A stretch of DNA of 64,000 nt from Synechococcales cyanobacterium C42_A2020_086 (GCA_015272325.1 JACYLU010000036.1:345577-409576); one strand, 5' to 3'; positions 51,518 to 60,672 are shown, counted from the first letter of the stretch. Notes: generated by a model from the letters alone, not told the origin. Numbers and translations: made by a program.

Positions 51518-52405
51518 CTAGTTTTCTCGCCTGACGGCGCTTTCATGCCAGTGGCGCAGCAGAAAGTCCGATAGCAGGGTGAGCGCGACGAAGATCAACA
51601 CCCCGAGCACCGTGGTCATCAGCAGCGCGGCGAACATGCGAGGAATTTGCAGATTAAAGCTAGACATCAGAATTTGATAGGCAATGCCGGATTGGGTGCC
51701 GCCGGTGCCTGCCACAAATTCCGCTACAACTGCGCCGATCAGAGCCAGACCGCCGCTAATCCGCAACCCTGCCAAAAAGTAGGGCATGGCGCTGGGCAGA
51801 CGCAGATAGCGCAGGGTTTGCCAGCGAGAGGCTTTATAGAGCTGAAACAGATTTACCAGGTTGTGGTCGGCACTATTCAGCCCCAATGTGGTGTTCGACA
51901 AAATTGGGAAAAAGGCAACGATCCAGGCACAGATCACTAGCGAGACAAAAGTGGAGTTGTCGCCCGGCACCACCTGCCGCACCCAAAGGATGATCAGCGG
52001 CGCGATGGCAGCAATCGGCGTGGTTTGCAGAATCACGGCGTAGGGAAAGAAACTGCGCTCAATCCATTTGCTCTGGGTAAACAGAACAGCGACGAGCAAC
52101 CCAGACACAATGGCAGCAACAAAGGCCACCAGCGTAATTTTGAAGGTGATCATTAGCGCCGGAAACAGCACAGACCATTCCTGCACCAGGGTTTGCAGCA
52201 CCAGAATTGGTCCCGGCAGCAAATAGGACGGCGTGTTTGTGATCCGCACACCCACTTCCCATAGCAGCAGCATCAGCACCCCTACGGCAATCGGAGCCCA
52301 GAGATCTGGCGAAAAGAAAGCTCCCTTTAGGGGATGAACGGTAGGCGATCCGTTCGAGTCGGCGGGCAGGGTAATTGGATTAGGGGCACGGTTAAACGAC
52401 TTCAC
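51518..52405 (-). CDS. ABC transporter permease (TauC/SsuC/ThiX type), without adjacent partners
   Basis: 295 residues with six hydrophobic segments. The BPD-transp-1 coupling motif is near A-L-I-G-A-V-V-A-E-F-V-A-G-T-G-G-T-Q-S-G-I, and P-Y-F-L-A-G-L-R-I-S-G-G lies just before it. The group imports sulfonates, nitrate, pyrimidines and similar small molecules. It is transcribed just before the amidohydrolase gene (23-bp gap), so import of that enzyme's substrate is the natural reading. Neither an ATPase nor a binding protein is found within the window near it, so it must share subunits encoded elsewhere, or the operon is incomplete. Confidence 0.87.
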   Translation of the reverse strand: MKSFNRAPNPITLPADSNGSPTVHPLKGAFFSPDLWAPIAVGVLMLLLWEVGVRITNTPSYLLPGPILVLQTLVQEWSVLFPALMITFKITLVAFVAAIVSGLLVAVLFTQSKWIERSFFPYAVILQTTPIAAIAPLIILWVRQVVPGDNSTFVSLVICAWIVAFFPILSNTTLGLNSADHNLVNLFQLYKASRWQTLRYLRLPSAMPYFLAGLRISGGLALIGAVVAEFVAGTGGTQSGIAYQILMSSFNLQIPRMFAALLMTTVLGVLIFVALTLLSDFLLRHWHESAVRREN

Positions 52406-52531
52406 GGTAGCGCCTCTTTCAGACTTTCAGAAAATCGAGCAACTAGCAACTATAGCCCCAATAGGGCAACCTTCACTCATCCTAGCGCCCTTGCGAGCAG
52501 CAGATGATGTCCAACGCTAGTTTTGGGATGC

Positions 52532-53512
52532 TCAGCGGGGCATGGCCACCTGTTGCAGCAAGGTCATGGGGCCAATGCTCTGGAGCCGCTGGAACTGTTC
52601 GGGGTCGCGTACAAACAGCGTGCCGGCAAACCCCAGGGAGTTGATCGAAATCGACTGATATTGCTCCTGGGATCGAGGTACGACCAGCATCCATTGCCGC
52701 GTGACCAGCAGGTTGTAGGCTCCTAGCGGCGAATGGGTCGAGACTGCGGGATCGTAGAGATCGAGCTGGCGCAGCAGCAAAGAGTAGGCTTGCAGCAGGT
52801 GGTCAGCGGCAGCAGGCGAGTCGGTTTCGGACAGCCGTATCAGGCCATGGCGAAACGGCAGCGCAGTCGCCTGACCAATCGGACCAATCTCCGTATCTGT
52901 CTGCCAGGCGATCTCGTTCAACAGGGGTTCCACCGGAATCTTCTCACCGTTCGGCAGTAGCGGCAGCGGTACGAGTTGCAGATGTTTGTGGCGCTGGCTG
53001 GCTCCCGCTGTTTTGCCGGAGTTGTAGAATCCCAGCCCGTCTATTTCGCACAGGCAGGTCCAGAGGGCAGCAAAATCGCGCTGATTCAGCAGGGTTTCCT
53101 GCTCTTCAAAGTCTCGCGTGATGATCAGCAGGTGATGATCAACGACGTTATATTTATTCAGCAAACACAGGTGAGTTTCCGAGAGGTCCGCCACAAACAG
53201 ATCGGTTTCGTAGGGCAGAAAAGGGTTAACGGTGCCTGTTGGGCTGGTCTGTTGAACCTGCTGCTTAGCTGCCTCTTTGCGAGCTAAATTCGCCAAAATC
53301 CGCACTAGGAACTGCATGCCACCCTGCTCCAGATAGGCAAAATCCGTGGGAATAGGATGCAGCGCGCCACAGGCAAGAGCTTGCTGAGAGCGGGCAACGG
53401 TCTTCTCCCACAGAGTGCCCGGCTGCAAGAGCTGGAGCGTCTGTTGGTCTGACGGTGGATTCAGCGGTGAATTCAGCGATTGGTTTAATGATTGAGCAAC
53501 GGGTTCACCCAT
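52532..53512 (-). CDS. ATP adenylyltransferase (Ap4A phosphorylase) family protein
   Basis: 326 residues, HIT-superfamily member of the APA1/2 type. The core reads L-L-N-K-Y-N-V-V-D-H-H-L-L-I-I-T-R, G-F-Y-N-S-G-K-T-A-G-A-S and the catalytic Q-R-H-K-H-L-Q-L-V-P (H-x-H-x-Q), then R-Q-W-M-L-V-V-P-R-S. These enzymes split diadenosine tetraphosphate with phosphate, controlling alarmone dinucleotides. Length and motif order match the cyanobacterial/fungal form. It lies 126 bp before the ABC permease gene on the same strand, but no functional link is evident. Confidence 0.88.
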   Translation of the reverse strand: MGEPVAQSLNQSLNSPLNPPSDQQTLQLLQPGTLWEKTVARSQQALACGALHPIPTDFAYLEQGGMQFLVRILANLARKEAAKQQVQQTSPTGTVNPFLPYETDLFVADLSETHLCLLNKYNVVDHHLLIITRDFEEQETLLNQRDFAALWTCLCEIDGLGFYNSGKTAGASQRHKHLQLVPLPLLPNGEKIPVEPLLNEIAWQTDTEIGPIGQATALPFRHGLIRLSETDSPAAADHLLQAYSLLLRQLDLYDPAVSTHSPLGAYNLLVTRQWMLVVPRSQEQYQSISINSLGFAGTLFVRDPEQFQRLQSIGPMTLLQQVAMPR

Positions 53513-53752
53513 GTCCTCTGCCTCAGTCCGTGGACTCGAGAAACATATCCCCTCTATTGTTCCTCAAAGTGGGATCAGGCGTGGCATACGGTTGTTGGGA
53601 CGGTCGGTGACCCTACCTAGCTCCTGATCAACTAAAAAAAATTTGAGATCCCCACGATCCGCAGCCCTTCAGGCTTTAATGGATAAAACGCTTGGGCAGC
53701 CCATCTCCTCGGAACGGCTGCTCACCATCCCTTCCTCTGTTTACCCAAACGC

Positions 53753-56700
53753 ATGACTCAACACGGTTATTATCGATTTCCCACGATTAGCGGTGATCGA
53801 GTGGTTTTTGTTTGTGAAGATGACCTTTGGAGTGTTCCAGTTCAGGGTGGGGTTGCCATCCGCTTAACAGCCAATTTGGGAGCCGTGACGCGACCTTGGT
53901 TGTCGCCCGACGGTCATCACCTGGCCTTTGTGGGCCGGGAAGAAGGACATTCGGAAGTATACGGCATGGCAGCAACCGGGGGCGTGGCACAGCGGCTAAC
54001 CTACCTGGGTGGGGCGGTGGTTGCAGGCTGGACAACCGACAGCCAATCGATTGTCTTAGTCAGCAGTGCCGGGCAGCCGTTCGCTAAAATGTCGCAGCTC
54101 TATCGCCTTGCTCCCGAGGGGGGGTTACCAGAGCCACTGCCCTACGGCTTAGCCCACAGCGTTGCCTTTGATCCTGCCGGAGCTGGGGTGGTGATTGGGC
54201 GAAACACCAGTGATCCGGCCCGCTGGAAACGCTATCGGGGCGGTCGAGTGGGCGTGCTCTGGGTGGACGCGACTGGCAGCGGTGAGTTTCGGCCGCTGAT
54301 TCACCTCAACGGCAACCTAGACTGCCCCATGTGGATTGGCGATCGCATTTATTTCCTCTCGGACCATGAGGGCATCGGCAATCTCTATTCCTGCACGCCC
54401 AGCGGCGAGGATATACGGCAACACACTCACCATCATGAATACTATGTCCGCCATGCCTGCAGCGACGGTCGCCGCATTGTTTATCACGCCGGAGCCGAGT
54501 TGTTTTGCTTCGATCCGCAGGCATCTACCGAGCAGCGAATCGCCGTGGAGTTCCACAGCCCCCGCATTCAGCGCCAGCGCAAGTTTGTGGAAGCGCAGGA
54601 ATTTCTGGAAGACTACGACCTTCATCCCGAAGGGCACTCGACGGTGATTACAACGCGGGGCAAAAGCTTCTGCTTCGGCAACTGGGAAGGGGCGGTGCTG
54701 CCGCTAGGACTACCCGAGGAGGGACGCTATCGCCTGACTCGCTGGCTGAAGGATGGCAAGCGATTCGTAGCGATCTGTGATCGCAGCGGTGTGGAAACCC
54801 TGGAAATCCTGACGTCGGAATTTGACCAGCCGCCGCAGCCGCTTGCCGGGTTGGATCTGGGCCGCGCTACTGGCTTGGACGTCTCCCCGACCGCCGATCA
54901 GGTCGTATTGACGAACCACCGCCACGAGCTGATCTGGGTGGATCTAGCAACAGGGGATTACCGCCTGCTGGACCGCAGCGATTTTGCGCCGATTCGCGGT
55001 GTGAGCTGGTCGCCCGACGGGATATGGGTGGCCTATGACTGCACCGAAACCCAGCACACCAGCGCTATCAAGCTCTGCCGCCCCAGCGATGGCACGATCC
55101 ACCGCCTCACCACCGGACGCTTTCGCGACATGCAGCCTGCTTTCGATCCGGGCGGCAAGTTTCTCTACTTCCTCTCGGTGCGGGAGTTCAACCCGGTCTA
55201 TGACAGCATTTACTTCGACCTCAGCTTTCCCAAGGGCATGCGGCCCTGCTTGATATCCTTGCAGCGAGACACTCCTTCGCCGTTTGTGCCGGTGCCGAAA
55301 CCGCTGCACAAAAGTCATGCTGCCAAAGCCAGCGGTAAGCCTAATGAGGAAGACCCGGCTCCCGATGCTGCCGAACCTGCCGAATCAGACGAATCCAAAC
55401 CCAAATTTGCAAAGGGGGCAGTGCAGCCGATCGAGATTGATCTTGAAGGCATCGAGCAGCGCATCGTCGGCTTTCCCGTCGCAGAGGGCATCTATCACCA
55501 GATCTGGGGCATTGAAGGCAAGGTGCTGTTTACCTCGTTTCCGGTGCAAGGCAGCTTCGACGGGCGCTATACCAATGGCAAGTCTGACCCTAAACCAACA
55601 CTGGAGCTATATGACTTTGACGCTCAGAAGCAAGAGCGCATCGCTACAGATGTCACAAATTTCAAAGTGGGGCGCGATCACAAAACCCTAATTTACCGTT
55701 CGCGGGATCGGCTGCGAGTCTGCACCATTACACCGCAGGACCGCGACCGCAAGGAGACCGAACCGGGTCGCAAGAGCGGCTGGCTCGACTTGAACCGCAT
55801 CCGGGTAGCGGTAACGCCGGCCCAAGAGTGGCAGCAAATGTTCCGCGAGATCTGGCGCTTACAGCAAGAGCAATTCTGGACGGCCGATCTGTCGGGGGTA
55901 GACTGGCAGCGGGTCTATCAGCGCTATGCACCGCTGCTGGATCGGGTGACGACACGCTCAGAATTCTCAGATTTAATCTGGGAAATGCAGGGTGAGCTGG
56001 GCACCTCCCACGCCTACGAATCCGGCGGCGACTACCGCGAAGAGCCGAAATATCACATGGGTTTTCTGGGAGCGGATTTTAGCTACGACGCAGCCAGCGA
56101 TGCCTATCGGATCGAGCATATCGTGCGCGGAGATTCCTGGACCGATCAGGATTCGCCCCTCAATCGCATGGGCCTTAATACTCAGGAAGGTGATCGGCTG
56201 CTGGCCATTGCTGGGCAGCGCCTCAGCCGCACCCGTTCGCCGCAGGAGCTACTCGTGCATCAGGCGGGCTGCGAAGTCAGCCTTACCGTTGCTGATGCCG
56301 CATCTGGAGAGATTCGCACCGTTACGGTAAAAACTCTGCGAAACGAACGAACCCTACGCTACCGCGAATGGGTAGAACGCAATCATCAGGCGGTGAGTGA
56401 CGCCAGCAGCGGGCGAGTGGGATACGTGCATATTCCCAATATGGGTCCTGCCGGATACGCTGAGTTTCATCGCTATTATCTCGTGGAAGCCCACAAAGAA
56501 GCGTTAATTGTAGATGTTCGCTATAACAGTGGTGGCCATGTCTCGGAACTCATTCTAGAAAAACTAATGAGACAGCGCAGTGGTTATGTAATTTCACGCT
56601 GGGGAAAGCCTCGTTCCTATCCTCGAGATACAGTTTTGGGACCGATCGTGGCTTTAGCTGATGAACATGCTGGATCCGATGGTGATATTTTTAGCCACTG

Positions 56701-57022
56701 TTTCAAGCTAATGAAGTTGGGAACGCTGATCGGTAAGCGAACTTGGGGCGGCGTGATTGGCATCTCTCCCCGCCATCGCCTAGTGGATAATAGTGTCGTG
56801 ACGCAGCCGGAATACTGTTTCTGGTTCAACGATGTGGGCTGGGGCGTCGAGAATTATGGCACCGATCCCGACATTGCGGTAGACATTACCCCTCAAGATT
56901 GGGTACGAGGCCAAGATCCGCAGCTCGAAACGGCAATTCGGGTAGCGCTAGAGCAGCTAGAACTCCAGCCGGTGGCAGTGCCTGACTTTGGCAACCGCCC
57001 CTACCTGCCGCTGCCCGATTGA
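53753..57022 (+). CDS. Tricorn protease homologue (S41-type peptidase)
   Basis: 1089 residues. Residues ~1-640 hold the two beta-propellers (repeats of W-S-P-D-G, S-D-H-E-G-I-G-N-L-Y and similar), with a charged low-complexity insert around 520-555. A C1 helical domain (~690-770), a PDZ domain (~780-870) and the S41 catalytic core follow: V-G-Y-V-H-I-P-N-M-G and E-H-A-G-S-D-G-D-I-F-S, which carries the nucleophilic Ser. No signal peptide, so it is cytoplasmic. Tricorn forms large assemblies that degrade peptides released by the proteasome or Clp. The length is that of archaeal and bacterial tricorns. Monocistronic, ATG 53753. Confidence 0.92.
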   Translation: MTQHGYYRFPTISGDRVVFVCEDDLWSVPVQGGVAIRLTANLGAVTRPWLSPDGHHLAFVGREEGHSEVYGMAATGGVAQRLTYLGGAVVAGWTTDSQSIVLVSSAGQPFAKMSQLYRLAPEGGLPEPLPYGLAHSVAFDPAGAGVVIGRNTSDPARWKRYRGGRVGVLWVDATGSGEFRPLIHLNGNLDCPMWIGDRIYFLSDHEGIGNLYSCTPSGEDIRQHTHHHEYYVRHACSDGRRIVYHAGAELFCFDPQASTEQRIAVEFHSPRIQRQRKFVEAQEFLEDYDLHPEGHSTVITTRGKSFCFGNWEGAVLPLGLPEEGRYRLTRWLKDGKRFVAICDRSGVETLEILTSEFDQPPQPLAGLDLGRATGLDVSPTADQVVLTNHRHELIWVDLATGDYRLLDRSDFAPIRGVSWSPDGIWVAYDCTETQHTSAIKLCRPSDGTIHRLTTGRFRDMQPAFDPGGKFLYFLSVREFNPVYDSIYFDLSFPKGMRPCLISLQRDTPSPFVPVPKPLHKSHAAKASGKPNEEDPAPDAAEPAESDESKPKFAKGAVQPIEIDLEGIEQRIVGFPVAEGIYHQIWGIEGKVLFTSFPVQGSFDGRYTNGKSDPKPTLELYDFDAQKQERIATDVTNFKVGRDHKTLIYRSRDRLRVCTITPQDRDRKETEPGRKSGWLDLNRIRVAVTPAQEWQQMFREIWRLQQEQFWTADLSGVDWQRVYQRYAPLLDRVTTRSEFSDLIWEMQGELGTSHAYESGGDYREEPKYHMGFLGADFSYDAASDAYRIEHIVRGDSWTDQDSPLNRMGLNTQEGDRLLAIAGQRLSRTRSPQELLVHQAGCEVSLTVADAASGEIRTVTVKTLRNERTLRYREWVERNHQAVSDASSGRVGYVHIPNMGPAGYAEFHRYYLVEAHKEALIVDVRYNSGGHVSELILEKLMRQRSGYVISRWGKPRSYPRDTVLGPIVALADEHAGSDGDIFSHCFKLMKLGTLIGKRTWGGVIGISPRHRLVDNSVVTQPEYCFWFNDVGWGVENYGTDPDIAVDITPQDWVRGQDPQLETAIRVALEQLELQPVAVPDFGNRPYLPLPD

Positions 57023-57245
57023 TGCCCAATTGAATAGCTTGCAGCCATTGGGTTAGCCACCTCCAAAGCTACAGCCGCTCGGAAACCGGCGCGCTAGAGT
57101 AGAAGATAAGACTGAAGCAGCCCTATCTCTCCTCACCTTAGCCTTCTCCCGCAGGAGACTTCCACCGGAGAAGCTGCCATTAGGGGAATTGGCTCTCTTT
57201 GAAAGTAGTTCTCTTTGTAAAGAGAGGTTAGGGAGAGGGAATGCC

Positions 57246-57629
57246 ATGCTTCTTTTTTCTAGACTCTTTTCTAGACTCTCGACGGTGCTGCCTATGCCTC
57301 GCTCTAGGAACCGCTCATCTCAGCAACGTTCATTCTCTCGCCCTCGGACTCGCCCTTGGACTCGTCAACTGCGCTCGGCTTACCGCCAGGAGCCGATTTC
57401 CAGCTTCATTCTGACTATGGCATCAGTTCATGCTGTGCTGGGCGGCATGGGAGACCGCACCGGGCTGCTGTTGCTAGGGCTGGGCGGCATCGGGCTAGCG
57501 CTGGTGCTCCGCTGGTGGCTGCTGCGTCCACGCCGATGGACTGAGCCTGCCGCTCCTGTTCGCTATTTGCCGCCTGCACCACCGTCACTGCCGCCGCTGA
57601 GTGTGTCGCAGAGGCAGATGCCCGATTAA
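57246..57629 (+). CDS. Small basic membrane protein (127 aa)
   Basis: Not recognised. A basic N-terminal half (R-S-R-N-R-S-S-Q-Q-R-S-F-S-R-P-R) is followed by one long hydrophobic segment (GLLLLGLGGIGLALVLRWWLL) and a Pro-rich tail. ATG 57246 has a GGGAGAGG site upstream; ATG 57294 is an alternative. Inside the first codons a perfect 12-bp duplication (57255-57266, 57267-57278) yields L-F-S-R-L-F-S-R and keeps the frame. Function unknown; possibly conserved only locally. Confidence 0.5.
   Translation: MLLFSRLFSRLSTVLPMPRSRNRSSQQRSFSRPRTRPWTRQLRSAYRQEPISSFILTMASVHAVLGGMGDRTGLLLLGLGGIGLALVLRWWLLRPRRWTEPAAPVRYLPPAPPSLPPLSVSQRQMPD
57255..57278. repeat. 12-bp perfect tandem duplication
   Basis: TTTTCTAGACTC at 57255-57266 and 57267-57278, at the start of the small membrane protein gene. 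Confidence 0.92.
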
Positions 57630-57683
57630 CCCGATTGAGAGGTGTAGTGAGAGAGGGTAGTTGAGAGGCTTGAGGTGGTATTC

Positions 57684-58130
57684 ATGATAAACAGTTCCGT
57701 TTTGGAAAAAGATCAGAAAAACCAGGAGAAGCTAAAGATTGGGGAAGTGGCACAGTTGAGTGGCTTGCCGGTGAAAACCGTACGCTATTACGACGAGATT
57801 GGGCTGTTGACTCCTACCGTCGAGCGCTCGCAGTCGCAGTATCGCCTGTTTCATCCCGAGGTGCTGAATCGGCTGGCGTTCATTAGACGCTCGCAATCGC
57901 TGGGGCTAAACCTCAAGGAAATTCAGCACATTTTGCAGGTTCACGACCACGGACAGCTCCCCTGCGGCGAGGTGAAGCACTATCTGGAAGCCAAAGTCAG
58001 CGAAATTAACCAGCAAGTCGAAGCCTTGACGCTGCTGAAAACCGAACTGCAAGGCATTCTGTCTGGATGGCAAGAACAACCGCCTGCGGATCGGATTCAG
58101 CAAACGATTTGCCCCAATATTCAGAAGTAG
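57684..58130 (+). CDS. MerR-family metal-responsive regulator
   Basis: 148 residues from ATG 57684 (GAGG eight bases upstream; GTG 57675 is an alternative). The N-terminal winged helix-turn-helix (I-G-E-V-A-Q-L-S-G-L-P-V-K-T-V-R-Y-Y-D-E-I-G-L-L) is followed by the dimerisation coiled coil. Cysteines in Q-L-P-C-G-E-V and near the end (T-I-C-P-N-I-Q) are placed like the metal-binding cysteines of ZntR/CueR/MerR proteins. It would activate a metal-export gene by untwisting a long-spacer promoter, but no transporter is adjacent. The target and metal are unknown. Confidence 0.88.
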   Translation: MINSSVLEKDQKNQEKLKIGEVAQLSGLPVKTVRYYDEIGLLTPTVERSQSQYRLFHPEVLNRLAFIRRSQSLGLNLKEIQHILQVHDHGQLPCGEVKHYLEAKVSEINQQVEALTLLKTELQGILSGWQEQPPADRIQQTICPNIQK

Positions 58131-58143
58131 GACAGAAGTAGGA
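58122..58143. repeat. 11-bp perfect tandem duplication across the merR-type stop codon
   Basis: CAGAAGTAGGA at 58122-58132 and 58133-58143. The first copy contains the TAG stop of the regulator gene. Confidence 0.93.
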
Positions 58144-58306
58144 CGTTCTAAACGCTCAACCTTGGTTGACTGACAAAACCAAGGCGTTAGAATCCTTTAC
58201 TCTAAACATGGCCATATAGCAAAGTCAACACAGGTGTGAGAACCGTTTTTGGAAACCAGAGGGTCTCAAAGGTCAAAGTTGGCAGCTTCAAAAACCGTTG
58301 CAGATA

Positions 58307-58421
58307 GCACATCCTATCCCCTGGTGCGTCGCAGCCCCAACGAGTTTGAGTACACTGAGATCATTGCAGTCGAGGGATAGACTGGCATGGGTCAGCATCG
58401 CCGTGCAAAGGAGCCTTAGCA
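58307..58421 (+). repeat. Duplicated 5' module, copy 1, upstream of the first clustered Uma2 gene
   Basis: About 115 bp nearly identical to 59122-59237, each ending in AAGGAGCCTTAG-C just before the Uma2 ATG. In one frame both copies encode a peptide ending SPNEFEYTEIIAVEG and a stop (TAG at 58378), preceded by YPLVR. It looks like the tail of a lost gene, now carried as part of the leader. Confidence 0.8.
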
Positions 58422-59072
58422 ATGGTGAATACCTTATCTACACCGCAAAACCTAGTCACGGATACCTGGATTGAAGCCTCCTGGGAAACTTATCTATCTT
58501 TGGCTAACCATCCAGACTACGAGACAGGACGGTGCTACTACGATGAAGGTTGGATGAGGATTGAAATGGCTCCATTAGGACCCTTGCACGGGCGAGAAAA
58601 CTCGATCGTCTCAACCTTGGTCGTTTTGTTTATAACCTTAAACAATATCCGCAGCGCTGAGCTAAGCAACACCACGTTTCGCAGAAGTGGAATTCAAGAG
58701 TGTCAGCCCGATATCGCGTTTTATCTGGGTGAGGCTTTCCGGTTACCCCCTTTAGACAATGCCCCGGTCAATGTCGAGGAGTATGGTGCACCCCAACTAG
58801 CAATTGAAATTGCCTCTACGACCCTCAGTGATGATTTGGGTCGCAAGCGATTACTCTATGAGCGGTTGGGAGTGCAGGAATATTGGGTGGTAGATGCAGC
58901 CACTGCTGGGGTGTTTGCGTTTGAAGTGGCGGATGGGGGCAGTCGGCAAATCCGCGAGTCGGAGGTGCTGCCAGGACTGGCGATCGCCCTTGTGGAAGAA
59001 GCCCTCAAGCGCAGCCAGACGCAGGAAGACGGCGAGATTAGCCGCTGGCTGCTCCAAGTGTTTCATGGGTGA
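58422..59072 (+). CDS. Uma2-family putative endonuclease, first of a tandem pair
   Basis: 216 residues. PD-(D/E)XK core: C-Q-P-D-I-A-F-Y-L-G (Asp), P-Q-L-A-I-E-I-A-S-T-T-L-S-D-D-L-G-R-K-R (Glu and Lys), then E-Y-W-V-V-D. It starts M-V-N-T-L-S-T-P-Q-N-L-V-T-D and has AAGGAG before the ATG. Compared with the gene at 59238, the leader, the first 14 residues and residues ~122-216 are almost identical while residues ~15-120 differ strongly. No partner genes with known function lie near. Confidence 0.88.
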   Translation: MVNTLSTPQNLVTDTWIEASWETYLSLANHPDYETGRCYYDEGWMRIEMAPLGPLHGRENSIVSTLVVLFITLNNIRSAELSNTTFRRSGIQECQPDIAFYLGEAFRLPPLDNAPVNVEEYGAPQLAIEIASTTLSDDLGRKRLLYERLGVQEYWVVDAATAGVFAFEVADGGSRQIRESEVLPGLAIALVEEALKRSQTQEDGEISRWLLQVFHG

Positions 59073-59121
59073 CGCTAGAGTGCAATTGCTTGAGCGTTGT
59101 GGCACAATATCACCCTCAACG

Positions 59122-59237
59122 GCACATCCTATCCCCTGGTGCGTTGCAGCCCCAACGAGTTTGAGTACACTGAGATTATCGCAGTCGAGGGGTAGACTGG
59201 CATGGGTCAGAATCGCCGTGCAAAGGAGCCTTAGCCA
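59122..59237 (+). repeat. Duplicated 5' module, copy 2, upstream of the second clustered Uma2 gene
   Basis: Second copy of the 58307-58421 module, with a few substitutions. Here the conserved peptide frame extends a little further upstream (N-I-T-L-N-G-T-S before Y-P-L-V-R) and stops at TAG 59193, which supports derivation from coding sequence. Confidence 0.8.
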
Positions 59238-59927
59238 ATGGTGAATACCTTACCCGCACCGCAAAACTTGGTCACCGATGCGTGGGTCAAAGCGAGTTGG
59301 GAGGCGTTTCTGGCACTGGGCGATCGCCCTGAACTAGAACAAGCCCGGTTCTACTACGACACTGACTCGATGAGGATTGAGACGATGCCGATTGGATCTG
59401 GGCATAGCCAGGATAATACGATTCTTGCCCAAACGGTCAGTCTCTACGGCACGGTCAAAAATATTCGCCTCAAAGGCTTTACCAACGGCAGTTTTCGTAA
59501 ACCAGGCGTGCGCGAGTGTCAGCCTGACTTGGCATACTACATTGGTGCCGCGTTCCGCATTCCACCCAAGTCTTCTCAGCCCATTGATGTCAACGAGTTT
59601 GGTGCGCCACAGTTGGTCATCGAAGTTGCCTCTACAACTCTCAGCGATGACCTTGGACGCAAGCGATTACTCTACGAGCGGTTGGGGGTGCAGGAATACT
59701 GGGTGGTGGATGTGGAGCAGGGTGAGGTGATCGCCTTTGCGGTGGCGGATGGGGGCAGTCGGCAAATCCGCGAGTCGGAGGTGCTGCCAGGACTGGCGAT
59801 CGCCCTTGTGGAAGAAGCCCTCAAGCGCAGCCAGACGGAGGAAGACGGCGAGATTAACCGCTGGCTGCTCCAGGTGTTTCATAGCCAACCGCAAAATGCA
59901 GGACAAGAGCGTGAAGGACAAGACTGA
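59238..59927 (+). CDS. Uma2-family putative endonuclease, second of a tandem pair
   Basis: 229 residues. Same architecture as its neighbour: C-Q-P-D-L-A-Y-Y-I-G, P-Q-L-V-I-E-V-A-S-T-T-L-S-D-D-L-G-R-K-R and E-Y-W-V-V-D. The shared C-terminal block from S-T-T-L-S-D-D onward is nearly identical to the first copy, and the tail is extended by ~13 residues (S-Q-P-Q-N-A-G-Q-E-R-E). The middle third is divergent (for example F-T-N-G-S-F-R-K-P-G-V-R-E). Recent duplication plus either local replacement or fast divergence of the middle explains this. AAGGAG precedes the ATG. Confidence 0.88.
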   Translation: MVNTLPAPQNLVTDAWVKASWEAFLALGDRPELEQARFYYDTDSMRIETMPIGSGHSQDNTILAQTVSLYGTVKNIRLKGFTNGSFRKPGVRECQPDLAYYIGAAFRIPPKSSQPIDVNEFGAPQLVIEVASTTLSDDLGRKRLLYERLGVQEYWVVDVEQGEVIAFAVADGGSRQIRESEVLPGLAIALVEEALKRSQTEEDGEINRWLLQVFHSQPQNAGQEREGQD

Positions 59928-59994
59928 TGGCTGACGTACAAGAGGGGCGGATGGGGTGGGGGCGGCTAAACTACACCCGGAGGCAAGGTTAACC

Positions 59995-60594
59995 ATGACA
60001 ACCACACCCACGACCCCAACCCCTCAATCGACACAAAAACTCACCGTCGCAGACTATTTGGCGCTAGACGATGCCTTTGAAGGTCGGCGCGAGTTTGTGG
60101 ATGGAGAAATTTTAGAAATGCCACCGGAAAGTAATCTCAATGCCCAGATCTCTGTGTTTTTGTTGGTGACGCTAGCTCAACTTGTGCCTGTACCCTGGCT
60201 GCGGCATAAAGACGTGGAACTGGTGGTGGCAGGTCGAGTGCGGATGCCGGACTTGGTGGTGTTGGGAGAGGACTTGGCAGCCGTGTTGCTTGCGTCGGAA
60301 CGGAACACCATTACAGAAGCGATGCCTGCGCCACTGCTGGTGGTGGAGGTCGTATCGCCGGGAAAGGCGAATGAGGATCGGGACTATCGCTACAAACGGT
60401 CGGAATATGCCGTGCGGGGCATCCCAGAATATTGGATCGTGGACCCGATGCGGCAGACGGTGGCGGTGCTGCGGCTGGTGGATGGGCTGTATGAGTCGGT
60501 GGACTACACGAGCGACCAGAAGATTGGATCTGACCTGCTGCCAGAGCTAAGCTTGACGGTGGCGGAGATTCTGCGGGCAGGCAAGCCGACCTGA
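59995..60594 (+). CDS. Uma2-family putative endonuclease, third in the cluster
   Basis: 199 residues from ATG 59995 (GGAGG eleven bases upstream). A classic Uma2: Y-L-A-L-D-D-A-F-E-G-R-R-E-F-V-D-G-E-I, R-M-P-D-L-V-V-L-G-E-D (Asp), L-L-V-V-E-V-V-S-P-G-K-A-N-E-D-R-D-Y-R-Y-K-R (Glu/Lys) and P-E-Y-W-I-V-D-P. It belongs to a different subgroup than the two upstream copies, which lack the N-terminal G-R-R-E-F-V-D-G-E segment. Nuclease activity is inferred from fold only. Confidence 0.9.
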   Translation: MTTTPTTPTPQSTQKLTVADYLALDDAFEGRREFVDGEILEMPPESNLNAQISVFLLVTLAQLVPVPWLRHKDVELVVAGRVRMPDLVVLGEDLAAVLLASERNTITEAMPAPLLVVEVVSPGKANEDRDYRYKRSEYAVRGIPEYWIVDPMRQTVAVLRLVDGLYESVDYTSDQKIGSDLLPELSLTVAEILRAGKPT

Positions 60595-60672
60595 GACTTG
60601 ATGAAAATGTATTGAATCTAAAGTGTTTCACTTGCAGAACTTAGCAGTGCCAAACTAGCCCTATAGAACCCA

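Noticed and set aside
57118..57245. MITE-like imperfect inverted repeat (CTCTCCTCACCTTAGCC... / ...GAGAGGTTAGGGAGAGG)
   Set aside because: The arms match only in short blocks and no target duplication or second copy is present in the window.
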